Of a stretch of DNA of 64,000 bases, positions 12,131 through 24,048 are shown piece by piece. The notes below the pieces were generated by a model. It saw only the letters and a list, made by a program, of their open reading frames with translations. It did not search any database and was not told the DNA's origin. The DNA is from Shinisaurus crocodilurus (taxonomy: Eukaryota > Chordata > Lepidosauria > Squamata > Shinisauridae), in the NCBI GenBank assembly GCA_021292165.1, contig JAHFWL010000293.1, positions 1 through 64,000 of the forward strand. The letters are read 5' to 3'. Every line of letters starts with the position of its first letter. Within the stretch, counting starts at the first letter, position 1. A program made the translations under genes and the position numbers.

Positions 12131-12224
12131 CCTGAGAACCACGTCCGGGTGAGCTCACAAATCCTTAATTTTAATACAGAATGGTAATACAGCATTTCAT
12201 TCCTGTTTGCAAATCATGCCAAAA

Positions 12225-12500
12225 TATTTCAATTCATTTTTATTGTAAATTTCAACAAAAACAAAACCACAAAAAGAAAAAAGAAAAAGAGAAAAATGTA
12301 ACTACATAGCTTTGAATACATCAATTTCAATTAATATATATGAATACATACATACTTACATACATATATTTGTAAATTCAAATTTCTAGACAAAAATGAA
12401 GAAGAAAAGCTATACATAAGTTTCAACAGAGGCAGACCAAATAGCCATTTCTGTGTCCATTTGCAAGTGGCGTCTCTATGCCACCAGTTCAAATGTTGGA
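12225..12500 (-). mobile_element. L1 3'UTR fragment, antisense
   Basis: The minus strand ends in a purine-poor tail after AATAAAAAT (plus strand ATTTTTATTGTAAATTTC at 12236) and the plus strand has an A-rich run with AAAAAGAAAAAAG, the look of an L1 3' end. No coding sequence is left. Confidence 0.4.
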
Positions 12501-12515
12501 AGTGTCATTACGTTC

Positions 12516-13160
12516 TCAATCCATTAAGATAAATCCAAGGACATTTGGATCAGTAAATATTAAAGCATTAAAGGACATTTGCATCAGTAACACATGATTG
12601 GCGCAATCCAATGGGGATGCCCGTGTCCCTCCAAATTTTAGATGCGAAAACGATCTGGGCCCCAAAGGTCTTGAGTTTCCTTCCCAAAGCTTCAAAGCCT
12701 GACATGATTTCTTTGTCTCTCTGCTTGTTCCCACGTGGATGAGAAGAAAGGGATACGTGTCAGTGGGTTTTATGAGCCTTGGCAACCCTTCAGTCACATC
12801 TCTAACGTCCGCCAGGGAGACAGCACACCTGGTGAGTCCATGGGTCTTCGCGACATACTTGGGTTTCAATCCCACGCAGCAGGGAGTCTCCCGCAACCAC
12901 TACTCTTCTCTTCTTCTTGTTGTTGTTGTGGGCCTTGGTTTCATTGCCTCCGCTTGACTGACTTTCAGCCTCTTGCTTCCTGTCGCACGGGGTGCCCTGT
13001 AATTCTTCCTCTGCAGGCTGTCCTCCGGTCTCATCCTCAAGTACCTGAAAGTGGTCCCATAGATCCACTGCTTCCACTGGTGCAGAATGTCTTCTAGTTC
13101 TTCTGCTCCTAACTGTCACCCTTTTCCAGGGAGTTCCCTCTACTTCATTTTTCCTCACCT
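12516..13160 (-). pseudogene. CR1 ORF1 (SGNH esterase-type), 3' portion
   Basis: Minus-strand reading gives KKRRVVVAGDSLLRG, the GDSL-type catalytic block of the CR1 ORF1 esterase, then VCCLPGG and LLIHVGT (block III-like) in a shifted frame. An upstream acidic, Glu/Gln-rich segment precedes it. The last catalytic block (DGxH) is not seen. Frameshift near 12850 and further decay downstream. The 5' part of the same ORF lies beyond the Penelope-like insertion. Confidence 0.75.
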
Positions 13161-13344
13161 CAGCATTCTCCTCTTCTGCCTCAGCTTGCTGTTGCTCTTC
13201 TGGCTCATCACTTTACTGTGAACATCACTTTACTGTGTAGCATAGAAACTTAAAAGTCAAGAATTGTATATATAAAATATAACCGTAAAATATGGTAAAA
13301 TAGAGTAAATTTTATAATGTAATGTAAAAATTTCCAGAAATGTT

Positions 13345-14866
13345 TTTTAAAAAATTATATATAAAAAACATGTATAAGACAGAAACAATTAGACCTGTAA
13401 AATACAACATCTTTAGGGCTGAAGATGATAATAATGTCCTTTCAGACTTGAGGACCTCTATCTCTAGATGGAGTATTATTAGTGCCAAAGTTTTTTTGTT
13501 TGATGCTTCCAGAGAAATGTCCTCACAGCATGTAAGCTTTCTTTACTCTTGTGTAGAAGCCAAACGCGTTTCAGCCCAAAGGCCTTCTTCAGTGGCTTAG
13601 GAAAAATACAAAACTTACAATGAATCAAACTACAGTCTGCTAGTTTTTCATAAGAAATTAGTAGTAATATAAAACATAATTAGATGATATCATGCTCACC
13701 CCTGTAGTTTTCACTTAAGTCAATATACAAGCTAATGCTCTGTATCTCTCCAATTCTATATAAAATATACATTTGTTTTATTAGTACATACATAAGAATT
13801 TTTTTTATAAATTTAAAAAGATAGAAAAAATAAAAATATAAGAGAACCCTTTCAGAAGGAGTATATTGACTCACCAAGGTTGGTTTCATCTACCAAGCTC
13901 CTGAGGCAGTACTCCAGAGTTTGGCAGATGGGGTAATTTATCTGGTGTGATACTCTTACACACACCTGGTAGTCATCTTCATTTAGAGGTTGCCTGATAG
14001 TATGGCTATACATCTAGTATTCTGAACTAACTTACACTAAAGTTGGTCTTTATACATAATTTATTTCAACAAAACCATGGCAAAAATAGTATACTACAAA
14101 CCAGTTGATAACCAATCTATGTTCTCATTTAATCCAAATGGAGCCACTGTATTTAGATTAAATATCCATCTGGACTCTTGGTTTTTAAGTTTTGCTATTA
14201 GTTGTTTTCCTGTACCTCGCACTCTTTCTAAGCACCATAACCTGACAGAGTTTTCATCATGCTCCTGTTCCATATAATGTTTGACCATTGGTGCATGAAT
14301 CTTTTTGGTTCTAATGCAACTTTTGTGTTCAGCTATTCTTAATTTTATTTTTCTAGTCGTCATGCCTATGTATAGCAAAGGGCAGGGACACTGGATAGCA
14401 TATACAACACCTGGTGTGTTGCAATTGGAAAATTCTTTTAGGATGTATTCTTTATTGTTAGTAGGGTTTCTAAAAGACTTTAGGGTCAAGCAATTGTCAC
14501 AAACACTACAATTCCCACATTTGTAATGTCCCACAGGTATTTTTCCAGAGATAGTTGTCTGATTCGTGTTGTGCCCTAATCTTGAATGGACCAGAATGTC
14601 TTTTAAACTGGCAGTACGTTTATAGGCAAACATGGGTGGTTGTGCACACTTGGGGATGTCTTTCAAAAGGTGCCAATGTTTTAGGATAATGTTTTTAATA
14701 TACACAGTTGAGCCATCAAATGTTATGGGGATAATCATTCTATTGTTTTGTGTTAATCTATTTTTGGGTTTTAGCAATTCTGTCCTTTTTACTGTTTTGG
14801 CTTTGTAGAGAGCCTGTTTTAGTATTCTACGGGGGTAGCCTCTGTTTTCTAATTGTCGCAATTGAG
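13345..14866 (-). mobile_element. Penelope-like element, 3' part with GIY-YIG nuclease
   Basis: The minus-strand open frame 14094-14861 encodes the C-terminal connector and GIY-YIG endonuclease of Penelope-like retroelements: cysteine-rich KCGNCSVCDNC (about 14520-14490), then GVVYAIQCPCPLLYIGMT (about 14410-14360) and RIAEHKSCIR. It is open to its end with no internal stop, although the RT domain upstream is absent. Downstream on the minus strand, 14093-13345 holds a 3' region with an ACGCGTTTxG phrase (13560-13570) typical of Penelope terminal repeats. It interrupts CR1 ORF1. Confidence 0.8.
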
Positions 14867-15250
14867 CTATTCATCTTCTCTTATTCCCTTGAGGGTCAAC
14901 ACTCTCTGCTCCAGTCTTCTCACCTTTTCTTCAAATCCAACAGCGCAACCAGCTTGCTTCTTGTTGCACGTGTAGGCCATGCTGATCAAAGGCAAGAAAA
15001 CAAACACTGCACACACCTTGCAGGTCACCACCACTGGAAAGTCTTTTCCGTCTATAGACTCTATTCCCTTTTTGTTTCTACCTTTCTGGTTGTATTGGAA
15101 TTGAAATGGCCTGTGGTTTGCCCTGTCTTCCCCCTTTACCTTTGTCTCCTCTGCCACTACAACTCTGCTGCCAAACTCCTGTTTGCTCTCCCTGTTCGTT
15201 CACGCCAATCGCTCACTCTCTGGGAGCTTGCTTGCTTGCATAGGCCCTAG
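14867..15250 (-). pseudogene. CR1 ORF1, 5' portion
   Basis: Minus-strand reading gives a polypeptide ending in GFEEKVRRLEQRVLTLK, a heptad segment characteristic of the CR1 ORF1 N-terminus. It stops abruptly at the Penelope-like insertion at 14866 and resumes in the 12516-13160 segment. Sequence to 15250 looks like CR1 5' leader. Confidence 0.6.
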
Positions 15251-15299
15251 ACCTGCTGGGGCAGCTTCCTCTGCGCCGCTCAGTTAGCAGTCAGGAAAA

Positions 15300-16270
15300 A
15301 GAATGATGTTTGCGCATTGACCTCCTGATGTCTGAAAGGGGCACCTATGCACAAGCAGCTGCACACGTTTAGGTGCCCTCAAGTCCATACTCAAGACACT
15401 GAAATTGGAGGTAGGCTGGCAATGTTAGGATGAGGCCAGGAGTTTAAGCTCTGTGACACCCTTGATGCATTCTCCCTAGAGATGGAGGGAATAGGGAATA
15501 GATCTGAACAGGGCTGCTGTGTTTCTCACAGACTCAATTGTAAAGGCCATACACACAAAGGGTGCACTCTGCCGCTGAGGTAATCTAAGTAGCACTGTGC
15601 CAAATTTTCTGACCCATCATTCATTTCACTCAGGCTCCCCTTCCCGGTCCCCCAGAGACACACCAGCCATTGCCCGGGACACTCCCCTCCTCTCGCAAGC
15701 CTTTGGCCCCAACCCTCTTGGGCTAACTAGGGTGATGACTTGTTCACAGTTATGCCCCTCGCTGCCACCTTTCTATTTTTCCACAGAAATTACTCCCTAA
15801 GATGTGTGTTTTCCTTCCCTTAGTCACTCACTCACACACTAAGCATTAACAATAAACCCGAAACAAGTTTTGTTTTCACACAGATGGGTGTTAACGGATA
15901 CATTCAGGTGCTTGCTTATCTTCAAAAAACAATCTTCCAACCCACTTCATGGATTCTGAGAGCTCCTCTCTACATGTCAACGCTATTCCATCCTCTCTCG
16001 GAATGATCCTCTCACAGCCAGGTCACAGCTCTCCGCCCCCTTACCAATGTTCCAAGCGCTGTGATTGGCTCTGCCCTGTCAGGGAGGGAGAGGTGGACCT
16101 ACAGCTGTCCATCACAGTGGTCTAGCCTGCAAATCAGAAAATTATCTCATGGCTGGACCCACGAGTAGTTAACTCGTTACAGTTAACTACTGTAACTTCC
16201 AACTCAAAACCCCAAGGTGGTAGGAACCAGTCGGCCTATTCCAGAATCCAGAAAAGGGATTATTTTTTTA
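15300..16270. other. No gene; possible LTR-like and low-copy repeat sequence
   Basis: 15310-15480 shares scattered phrases (CTCCTGATGTCTGAA, TATGCACAAGCAGC) with 62236-62400, which hints at a further diverged part of the paralogous unit. 15590-16260 has AATAAA (15851) and an LTR-like base composition but no defined ends. Confidence 0.35.
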
Positions 16271-16304
16271 TTTATCTATTTATATTTAGTTATTAATAAA
16301 AAAA

Positions 16305-16780
16305 ATTTGGAAGTTGTTTAAATCTTGGTGATCTAAGGAGGGCTTCTTTAGAAGCGGTCTTATTACTGCCTCCTTAAGGGCTGATGGCATCACTCCCTCC
16401 TCGAGGGAGGCATTCACCACCGCCCTGATCCCTTCACCCAGTCTCTCCCTGCAGCTCATAATGAGCCAGGGCATGCAAAGATCAAGCAAGCAGGTGGTCG
16501 GTTTTACAGATGAATGCACCTTGTCCACTTCATCAGAAGAAAGAAGTTGGAACCAATCCCACAAAACTGCCCCGCCATTGTCCTCCTCCTGCTCACTCAC
16601 TGTGTCCGCGACGCACGGAATCCCACTTCAAATCCGGTCGGTTTTATCAGCAAAGTGCTTTGCGAAAGCCTCACAGGAGGCTTTAGAGTGTTCCACCGGG
16701 TCCGGCACAACTGGACCGACCAGGATTAAGGTTTTGCTCACATTTTGGGGAACAAAGAAGTGAGGTAAGGCTACATAAAA
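16305..16780 (-). mobile_element. L2 LINE fragment, antisense
   Basis: The minus strand reads VNASLEEGVMPSALKEAVIRPLLKKPSLD in pieces, the thumb-proximal L2 RT phrase also seen antisense at 6.5 kb. Frameshifted and stopped; about 470 nt. Confidence 0.65.
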
Positions 16781-18515
16781 CTATCCAGGTTGCCCAGCCG
16801 GGTGCCAACTGACCAGCTGCTCTAAGCGGCACTATATCAGAAGACGGCATTTGTCACAGGGGGCGCCCCCTTCATCCCATTCTGTCCTCGCACCCTCCCC
16901 AGCTGCTTGTGGTTCCTGCGAAGCCCCGTAGAGGACATAATCGTGACTTCCTCCCTTGGGAGGAAATAAATAACAAGCATGGTGGGGAGGGGGGAATTCA
17001 GATTGGGAACCAGGCAGGGGGGCGAGGGGCCTGAACATGTCCCGTCCCCCCGTCCCCCCCTGGCAGATTCAGACCAGGGCACCGTCTCTGTTCTTTACAC
17101 TGGGGGAAATGCAGGGATGGGGGTGGGCCAACCGTCTTGGCCATCCCTGCCTGCTATTTACTTTTAAAATGCTGGTGACACCACGGCTAATTATGTGCGA
17201 CGTCTCATCTAGGCTGACCCCACACACCCCCATCCCCTTTTCTGTCTCACCCCGCCCCACCCCTTTCCCCTAACACATTGCACCCCCAGCCTCCTTCCCC
17301 TTCCTGCTGCTGCATCATGCACCCCCTTTTCCTTCCATTCACTGCAGAGGTCCCGTGGGCACGTTTTTGGACCCGTGGGCACATTTGGGATGTCTGAAAT
17401 TGCTGTGGTTGCTTGAAATTGCTTGCTTTCTCTTTCTGATTGCTGACCAGCTGACCAGTGGCAGGTTCAGGAACAGGAAGGAGAATTTTTCAATAAATAT
17501 GTTTGAAGGGGGCAAGGAGCGAAGAGCTTTCCAGCGCCATTGGAGATCCCCATGGACACCAGAGCGCCCACGGGCACTACTTTGGGGACCCCAACATCAT
17601 GGCATCATCAGGAATAGAATGGAGTTTGCTTCTGTCGCCCTGATGATAAATACATTGACTTGGGAATCAAGTAGCCACTCACTGACTATATATATATTTT
17701 TAAAATACATAAGAAGCTACTGGTGACCAGCATCAGCCCTGGAGGGCTCCAGCATGCCTATGCCAGCCCAGGTGCCACTGCCAGGCCTGTTTGTCACCTG
17801 CCACTCTCTAGGTGGTCATTTGTGGGCACAACCTTGACCTCAGCCCCATGTTTCAGCCATGGACGAAATCGCAGATGAGCTAAATAGCTTGAGGGAGGAG
17901 ACAGAGGAATTTGTGGCTCTGCATAACAAATCAAGAATCTGCATAACAAAGCAGGACTGTCCTACAAATTCGGGGCAATTGGAGCCGATGCAGGATTAGC
18001 TTCTCTAGCTATATACCCCACACTGGCCCTTAGCCCCACACTGGCCCTTAGCCTTGCTGGCTGAATATTTCTCCAGGCTTTCAAGAAAGGAGGGCTTGCA
18101 AAGCCCCCACAGTCCTTCTTTTAGGTATGTGCCCGTTGGCTTCCTTCAAAAGCCATGCCACCAGAGCGGAAGGAAGGAGTGGTGCCAAGTGGCCATGGTT
18201 AGTGGATCAAGGCCAACAGTGCCTGCAAGGGATGTTTTTCTCCTCACTCGCCTGGAGTTTGCAAACCACTCTTCCTCAAACACAACATGGCCAAAACATT
18301 TGAGGTTTTCCTCTTGCCTTGTGTAAGCTCAGAGGGAATGGCCTGGCTTTGGAGTCCTTCCTTCCCCTACATAACGAAAGGCAATAATTCATTAACTCGT
18401 CACAAGCTTTCAACTGATGAGTGTGTCACCAGGTGTGGTTAGTCCTTGCAACGTTGTTTTGAGTATAGAGAAAATATCCCATCTCTCGCGCCACAACCAC
18501 CTCCTCACTCCTTTC
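16780..18515. other. No gene recognised upstream of first defensin exon
   Basis: Mostly unique-looking sequence. A short tandem duplication of CCCACACTGGCCCTTAG lies at about 18016-18050. I searched for a TATA box and non-coding first exon like those of the 47-kb gene and found none that is convincing; CTATATACC at about 18008 is weak. Confidence 0.35.
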
Positions 18516-18519
18516 ACAG

Positions 18520-18595
18520 CCCATCTCCTTCAGCTTCATGAAGCTCCTTGGTCTTCTCTTTTCTGCCCTCTTGATGGTGGTCCTGGCTTCTCCAG
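18520..18595 (+). CDS. Beta-defensin-like signal-peptide exon (gene 1), partial
   Basis: Beta-defensins are secreted cationic antimicrobial peptides. An acceptor (CTCCTTTCACAG, ending 18519) is followed by an 18-nt leader and ATG at 18538. The coding part is exactly 58 nt (19 codons plus one base) and ends CCAG before GTAAGG. It encodes a signal peptide MKLLGLLF...VVLASP with a Leu-rich core. Length, phase, MK start and Pro-Gly junction match the other two signal exons. No six-cysteine exon was found downstream; 18.6-44 kb is almost wholly repeats. It is therefore either an orphan exon or a gene with a very long intron. The defensin family is inferred by similarity to the complete gene at 50.4-55.9 kb. 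Confidence 0.65.
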
Positions 18596-18651
18596 GTAAG
18601 GGATAATTGGACCTGGGAACAGCTAATGAAACTTAATCCAAGCTTGAGAGC

Positions 18652-18745
18652 AGGGTTGGGCAACATCAGCCAACACCATTGGCTATACTGGCAAGGCCTG
18701 ATGGGAGTTATAGGCCAAAACATCTGAAGGGCCACAAGTTGCCCA
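18652..18745. repeat. Diverged hAT-type MITE
   Basis: Phrase CAGGGTTGGGCAACATCAGCC with GATGGGAGTTATAGGCCAAAACATCTG, a short foldback of the ACTCCCAGCAT family, starting 56 nt after the donor of the first defensin signal exon. Confidence 0.55.
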
Positions 18746-19520
18746 CTCCTCCTGGAGAGCCATTTTTCACTAGGATCAGGAAAAAGAAAAAGGTAATATT
18801 TCTAGTAGAGCCAGGTTGTAAAATCTGAAGAGTCTTTTGCCTCACAGCATGTCTTCTCCCACGTATATCTCCCCATTCTTGGAATGCTCTTCATTGATTC
18901 CCTTCTTTTGACTGTCATACATTGCAAAGGCCTATGGCCATATGCAATAAAGATTTGTTCCATATTCTTTTGACTGTGATCATGTGTTTAGAATGTTTGC
19001 AGATGCGACACTAATCCTCTGGAACTCCCTACCAAAGGTGATCTGGTCGGTCTCTTCTTCATATAGTTTTTTTTTTTTTTAATCACCCAGCTGAAAACAA
19101 TTGCTGTTCCTGAAAGCAAACTTGCTGGGGTTTGTTCATGGCTTGTGTCCTTTGGTTGATCTATACTATGCTGATTCTTTTTTCCCTTTTGATACAATTG
19201 TTTTTAAGATGATACTACTTCAGTATGCTGCATGTTGTTTTTAATGAAAAAATTTGACTGTGATGATTATTAGGATTGCAAGTCTCCTAAAATTTGTACG
19301 GACTTCAGTCAGCTGCCACCATCTCAGTTGGAGCTCAGGAGGCCCACAGCTCGAACCTCCAGACATGCCCCCAAAATGCTCCGTAAAGTAAACTCCCTTA
19401 TTTGGTAACATGACCTAGCATGCTATACGTGGGTTGAGTAGAAAGACCCCTGGGCATAGAATAATATTTTTTAAAGTAATGTTGAGTTATTTAAGGAGTT
19501 CAGAATTTACATGGCATTAG
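18746..19520. other. No gene recognised
   Basis: A/T-rich intronic-looking sequence. I specifically looked for a cysteine-rich exon in frame with the 18.5-kb signal exon and saw none. Confidence 0.4.
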
Positions 19521-19522
19521 AA

Positions 19523-19765
19523 CAGGGGTAGGGAAATGTGTCCCTCCAGATGTTGTTGGACTGCAACTCCCATCAGCCCTAGCCAGCATCGCCAATGGTG
19601 AGGGCTGAAGGGAGTCGTAGTCCAACAACATCTAGAGCAGTGTTCTCCAACCTTGGGTCCCCAGATGTTTTTGGCCTACAACTCCCAGCATGCCCCAGCC
19701 AGCTGGGGCATGCTGGGAGTTCCAGGACTTTTCTCTGTCTCAACATGCATAGGATTGTGCCTTAA
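19523..19765. repeat. hAT-type MITE plus a second foldback
   Basis: 19523-19640 is a MITE with paired GATGTTGTTGGACTxCAACTCC and GTAGTCCAACAACATCTAG arms. 19641-19765 is a second foldback with AGCATGCCCCAGCCAGCTGGGGCATGC-type symmetry at its centre and ends in ATGCATAGGATTGTGCC, the terminus shared with the palindrome at 26.95 kb. Confidence 0.65.
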
Positions 19766-20227
19766 ACTGGGGTTTTGTGAGTCCTCCACAGATTCCTCTG
19801 ATGAGTGTGGCACCAAATGTTAGGACTGCTTCTGGGATGGTTTTGACTTACACGATTCTTGCTTTGATTTATGCTCAGGCTGAGGTGAGGAGGGAACAAT
19901 TGAAAGTGGAGAAGTAGCAGGGGAAAAAGAGTGCTTAACCATTTTCTTGCCTGTTGTTTTCCCTTAGAACTTCCTCTAGGCTGCTCCCCCACCCGCTCAT
20001 GGGGTTCATAAATCCCCCCCTATCCCCCATGCCCTAGTGTGGGAGCAACGCTGAAAAGGCTGTCCTAAACATTATCTTTGTTTTGGCAGTTCTGCTAATG
20101 TACAGCAGGTCACAGTGTTTTCCTTTTCCAGAGGTTCTCATTTTTTACCAGAAGACCTGCCACGAAAGAACTGGCTAGTTCATTCGAACAAACCAGTTTA
20201 ATGAATCCTCCCATCTACCTTGACTAA

Positions 20228-20905
20228 CCCAAGTCAAAGCATCCCTGACAGATGGCTGTCCAGCTGCACCTTGAATGCCTCCAGTGTGGGAGAGCCCACC
20301 ACCTCCATAGGTAGTTGATTCCATTGTCTTATTGCTCTAACAGTCAGGAAATTTTTCCTGATGTTTAGGTGGAATCTAGGTTCCTGTAACTTGAGCCCAT
20401 TATTCCGTGTCCTGCAAACTGGGATGATCGAGAAGAGATCCTGGCCCTCCTCTGTGTGACATCCCTTCAAGTACTGGAAGAGTACGATCATATCTCCCCT
20501 CAGTCTCCTCTTCTGCAGGCTAAACATGCCCAGTTCTTTCAGTCTCTCCTCATAGGGCCTTGTTTCCAGTCCCTTTATCATCCTTGTTGCCCTCCTCTGA
20601 ACCCTCTCCAGTTTGTCTACGTCCTTCTTAAAGTGTGGTGCCCAGAACTGGACGCAGTACTCAAGATGAGGCCTAACCAGTGCCGAGTAAAGGGAAATTA
20701 TCACTTCCCGCGATTTGGAAGCTATACTTCTATTAATACAGCCCAAAATTGCATTTGCCTTCTTTGCAGCCACATCGCATTGCTGGCTCATATTCAGTTT
20801 GTGATCTACCACAATTCCAAGATCCTTCTCACTTGTAGTATTGTTGAGCCAAGTGTCCCCCATTCTGTAACTCTGCATTTGGTTTCCTCTCCCTAGGTGC
20901 AGCAC
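20228..20905 (-). mobile_element. CR1 LINE 3' fragment, antisense
   Basis: The minus strand is open for about 220 codons of the CR1 ORF2 C-terminus: MLHLGRGNQMQSYRMGD, KDLGIVVD, QCDVAAKKANAILGCINR, then RPHLEYCVQFWAP and VRAIRQWNQLP. It lacks RT motifs, being 5' truncated. Very similar to the CR1 at 40.8 kb. Confidence 0.9.
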
Positions 20906-21480
20906 ATCCTACATCCTTCCATGGAGCTAGGAACCAAATTACACATTGATTTCAAGCAGGGGTGCAGGCCCAGGGGTCAAATCCAGCTCTCCAATGTTAC
21001 CCCATAGCCACACCCCTCCTCTGACCCCACCCCATTACTCAACAATTGTTTGGTGATTTCTTGGCTTTTCTGCCGTCCCGCCGTCGTCGTCGTCCCCCCA
21101 CGCCATTCTGAAAGGATGGAATGCCTCTCCTGTTGCTTAGCTACTGGCAGGGAGAGCTTTAAGCTCCAATATATGTTGGTGTTCTGGTTCTTCCCCCCAC
21201 TCCTGCTTTCAGCCTCACCCACCACTGGAATGCAGCCCCCGAGAGCTTCTCTGGGAGCAATACTTACCTTGCAGGGGAGACGCCGTGATCATTTATGAGA
21301 TGGAATTTGGCCCTTGGGCAGAACAAGGTTCAAAGCCCCTTCTTTGAAAGGCAAAGCTAGCGGCTACATCTTACAAAACACACAAAAACCCACCCTAGGG
21401 TACCGGTAAGTGTTGGGACTCCGGCATGGGGAGTAGGAGATTAAACCCCTACTGTGGTCCCTGATCTGGATCGCGGGAGG
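20906..21480. other. No gene recognised
   Basis: Contains a CGTCGTCGTCGTC run (about 21080). A CCTGTTGCTTAG phrase superficially resembles a defensin CC end but lacks the other four cysteines in frame. Confidence 0.35.
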
Positions 21481-21499
21481 GGGGCACGCACCTGCAATT

Positions 21500-21885
21500 T
21501 AAATTGCCAAATAGTGATAGAAGACTGAGGGGAGATATGATGGCGCTCTTCAAGTACTTGAAAGGTTGTCACACAGGGGAGGGCCAGGATCTCTTCTCGA
21601 CCATCCCAGAGTGCAGGACACGGAATAATGGGCTCAAGTTACAGGAACCTAGATTCCACCTAAACATCAGAAAAAACTTCCTGACGGTCAGAGCAATAAG
21701 ACAATGGAACCAACTACCTAGGGAGGTGGTGGGCTCTCCTACACTGGAGGCATTCAAGGTGCAGCTGGAAAGCCATCTGTCAGGGATGCTTTGACTTGGG
21801 TTCCTGCATTGAGCAGGGGGTTGGATATGACGGCCTTATAGGCCCCTTCCAACTCTACTGTTCTATGATCCTATGATCCATTTGC
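21500..21885 (+). mobile_element. CR1 LINE 3' end, sense
   Basis: Encodes RRLRGDMMALFKYLKG and VRAIRQWNQLPREVVG, then the CR1 3'UTR (GGTTGGATATGACGGCC) and the 8-nt terminal repeat TATGATCC. About 380 nt, truncated at the 5' end, in orientation opposite to the 20.2-kb copy. Confidence 0.9.
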
Positions 21886-22565
21886 TTTAATGGATCATCA
21901 CTTGGCAATACATATTGCAGCTGCAGGAGATGTGTGCTGGATCAGAACCACACACACACACACACACACACACATTAAGATCCTGATCTGGATTGGAACC
22001 CGTGCACTTACTCTAGAGCTATCTCTAGCAGCTAACATCTTTAAAGTAACATGCACTTTGGGTCTGAGTCCTGTTGAAATCAGTGTGACTTTGCTTTTGC
22101 TTTGGTGAGGATTTGGCTGAAAAGGAGCTGCAACTCTGAAAAGAGACCCGTGCCTTTAAAAGGCTCACTCCGCAGTCACTGCAGACGTGGAAATGTCACC
22201 TCCGTGCCACTGCTAAACAGCGAGCGACAGGGGAAGCGGACAGCAGTGTCGGACGTCTCCAATGTCAGTGGGGCGGTGTATCACTCGGGCGTTTAGTCTG
22301 AACATTAAAGGAGCTATCCCTGATGCGGAATCTATTTGGGCTGGGTTTCAGCACCATGGATAGCTCCTTAAAAGTTAAGCCTGAGACCTGGAGGAGTAGA
22401 TACACCTTCCCATTGACACTGGAAGCTGATGTCCACGAAAAGGTCAGAGCCCAAATTTGCCCCATCTCCTTCCGGATTTGGCCAGAAGCATTTCTCTTCC
22501 TTATTCGCCAGCCGTCGATTTTTCCTTGAAATTCCAAAGACCAGGCAGCCAAGAGTATCGTTACT
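21886..22565. other. No gene; CA microsatellite
   Basis: A (CA)n run at about 21949-21974. Otherwise unique-looking. CCTTTAAAAGG at about 22150 is TATA-like but nothing recognisable follows. Confidence 0.35.
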
Positions 22566-22567
22566 TC

Positions 22568-23210
22568 TAGAGCAGCCTTCCCCAACCTGGTACTCTCTGG
22601 ATTGCAATTCCCATCATTCCCAGCCTACATCCAGGGGTCACCAGGTTGGAGGAGGCTATTCCGGAGTCTAGGCCCTGCCAGGAACAGTCTACCAAGTGTG
22701 GGCTTCAGCATTTCATGCCAACCTTCAGGAGTCCTGATTCGAACTAATTGGCAGTTCTTTGTTATCTGCCTTCTGCTGAACGACTATGGTGAAGGATGAC
22801 ATTGCCACCTGCTGGCCAGGAGCAGAATTGCACAGAAACAAAGAAAGTTTAGTGAAGCCGATTAAAGTTTCATACGAGCTCTCAGTATTATTGTATTAGC
22901 AGCAATACATCAGACTCAGGAGAGAAGGGGAAGTTAGATGGCCATGTAGTCAAGCCTCACATTCAACACCTACCTGCGATGAGACCAAAAGTAGATACAG
23001 CAGATTGACATCCTTTTAATAGCCTCGGGTAGAAAAGCTCACAGTGTCTCAGATGAGCTTCTCCAAAGCATCTCTTTCGTCAACTTTGAGAAAGGGGTAC
23101 AAGGTTTCTTTTTCAGAAGGCATTTGCTCTTGGAGACAACGGGCAAGCAGCACTCTGTAACTGTTGTGAGTTGTCTCAGATGTGGTACAGGATGGACAGA
23201 GATATTTATG
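22568..23210. other. Diverged MITE then no gene
   Basis: 22568-22650 looks like a worn ACTCCCAGCAT-family MITE (AGCAGCCTTCCCCAACCTGG start). The rest carries nothing I can name. Confidence 0.4.
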
Positions 23211-23212
23211 AC

Positions 23213-23396
23213 AGACCTGTGGCTCACGCTGGCTCAGCTTGTCTGAGTGTGGAAAGTTAAGCAGGGTCAGGCCTGGTTATTACTTGGATGGGAGACCCCT
23301 CCTCTAGTTTCCTGCATTGAGCAGCGGGTTGGACTCGATAGCCTTGTAGGCTCCTTCCAACTCTATTAAGATCCTATGATCTATGAAATCTATGTC
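23213..23396 (+). repeat. 5S rRNA-derived SINE with CR1 tail
   Basis: The left part (23240-23302) matches the internal promoter half of vertebrate 5S rRNA: GTCTGAGTGTGGAAAGTTAA then GCAGGGTCAGGCCTGGTTAT and ACTTGGATGGGAGACC, covering box A, the intermediate element and box C. The right part (23305-23396) is the CR1 3' end ending in ATGATCTATGAAATCTATG. This is a pol III SINE mobilised by CR1. Two more copies are at 30.1 and 47.3 kb. Confidence 0.8.
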
Positions 23397-23424
23397 TTAA
23401 ATACATAAAATGAAATGCATGACC

Positions 23425-23580
23425 GCAGCCTTCCCCAACACGACGCACTCCAAATGTGTTGGAAGTACACCCCCCCCCATCATCCCCAGCCAGCGTGCCA
23501 TGTTGGCCAGGAATGGGGCTGTTACAGTCCAATACATCTGCAGGGCATCCGGTTGGGAAACGCTACGTTGGAGTATTCTC
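23425..23580. repeat. Diverged hAT-type MITE
   Basis: AGCCTTCCCCAACACG to CATCATCCCCAGCCAGC and TACAGTCCAATACATCTGCAG resemble the common ACTCCCAGCAT foldback. Confidence 0.5.
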
Positions 23581-23639
23581 CAGGGGACTTGGGGCCATGA
23601 TGGTCTGTTGCAGCAAAACCAACAAGGGAGCCTTGTGCC

Positions 23640-24045
23640 ACCTTATTGACTAACCAGAACCAGCAGAGTAACCTTATGGCCCCCGGACGGTGCCTAGAGG
23701 GCCGTGGGGTTTTTTGGAGTCCCAGCTCCGAGGTCCATGCTCAGAGCACCCTCCCTGCAAAAGCAACCTTGGAGAAAGGGTTTAGTGGGTGGGGAGTGGG
23801 GCGGGGAGGAGACCGGCGCAACCAAGATACGGGGTCTCCTGGCGGCGCATCAGCCTCCTTCCCTCCCGCTCCGAAGCGCCACAATTAGACAGCCAAAATT
23901 GGCCATCTAGCTCCTTTGCAGGCCGGGAGGAGCACGGAGGCGACCTTCACCCCCGCGCTTGTCCCGCCCTGCACAGTCAGGATGCTTGTTGTAATCCTCT
24001 GAGTTCAGACGGTTACGGGCAATCCCGTAGGATTGAGCGCTAATG
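23640..24045. other. No gene; GC-rich
   Basis: GC-rich, open in several frames, no domain recognised. Confidence 0.35.
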
Positions 24046-24048
24046 CTA

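Noticed and set aside
21117..21135. CCTGTTGCTTAG as an end of a defensin mature exon
   Set aside because: Only two of the six cysteines are in frame and no acceptor fits the phase of the 18.5-kb signal exon.
23240..23302. 5S rRNA gene
   Set aside because: Only the promoter half is present, fused to a CR1 tail; it is a SINE.
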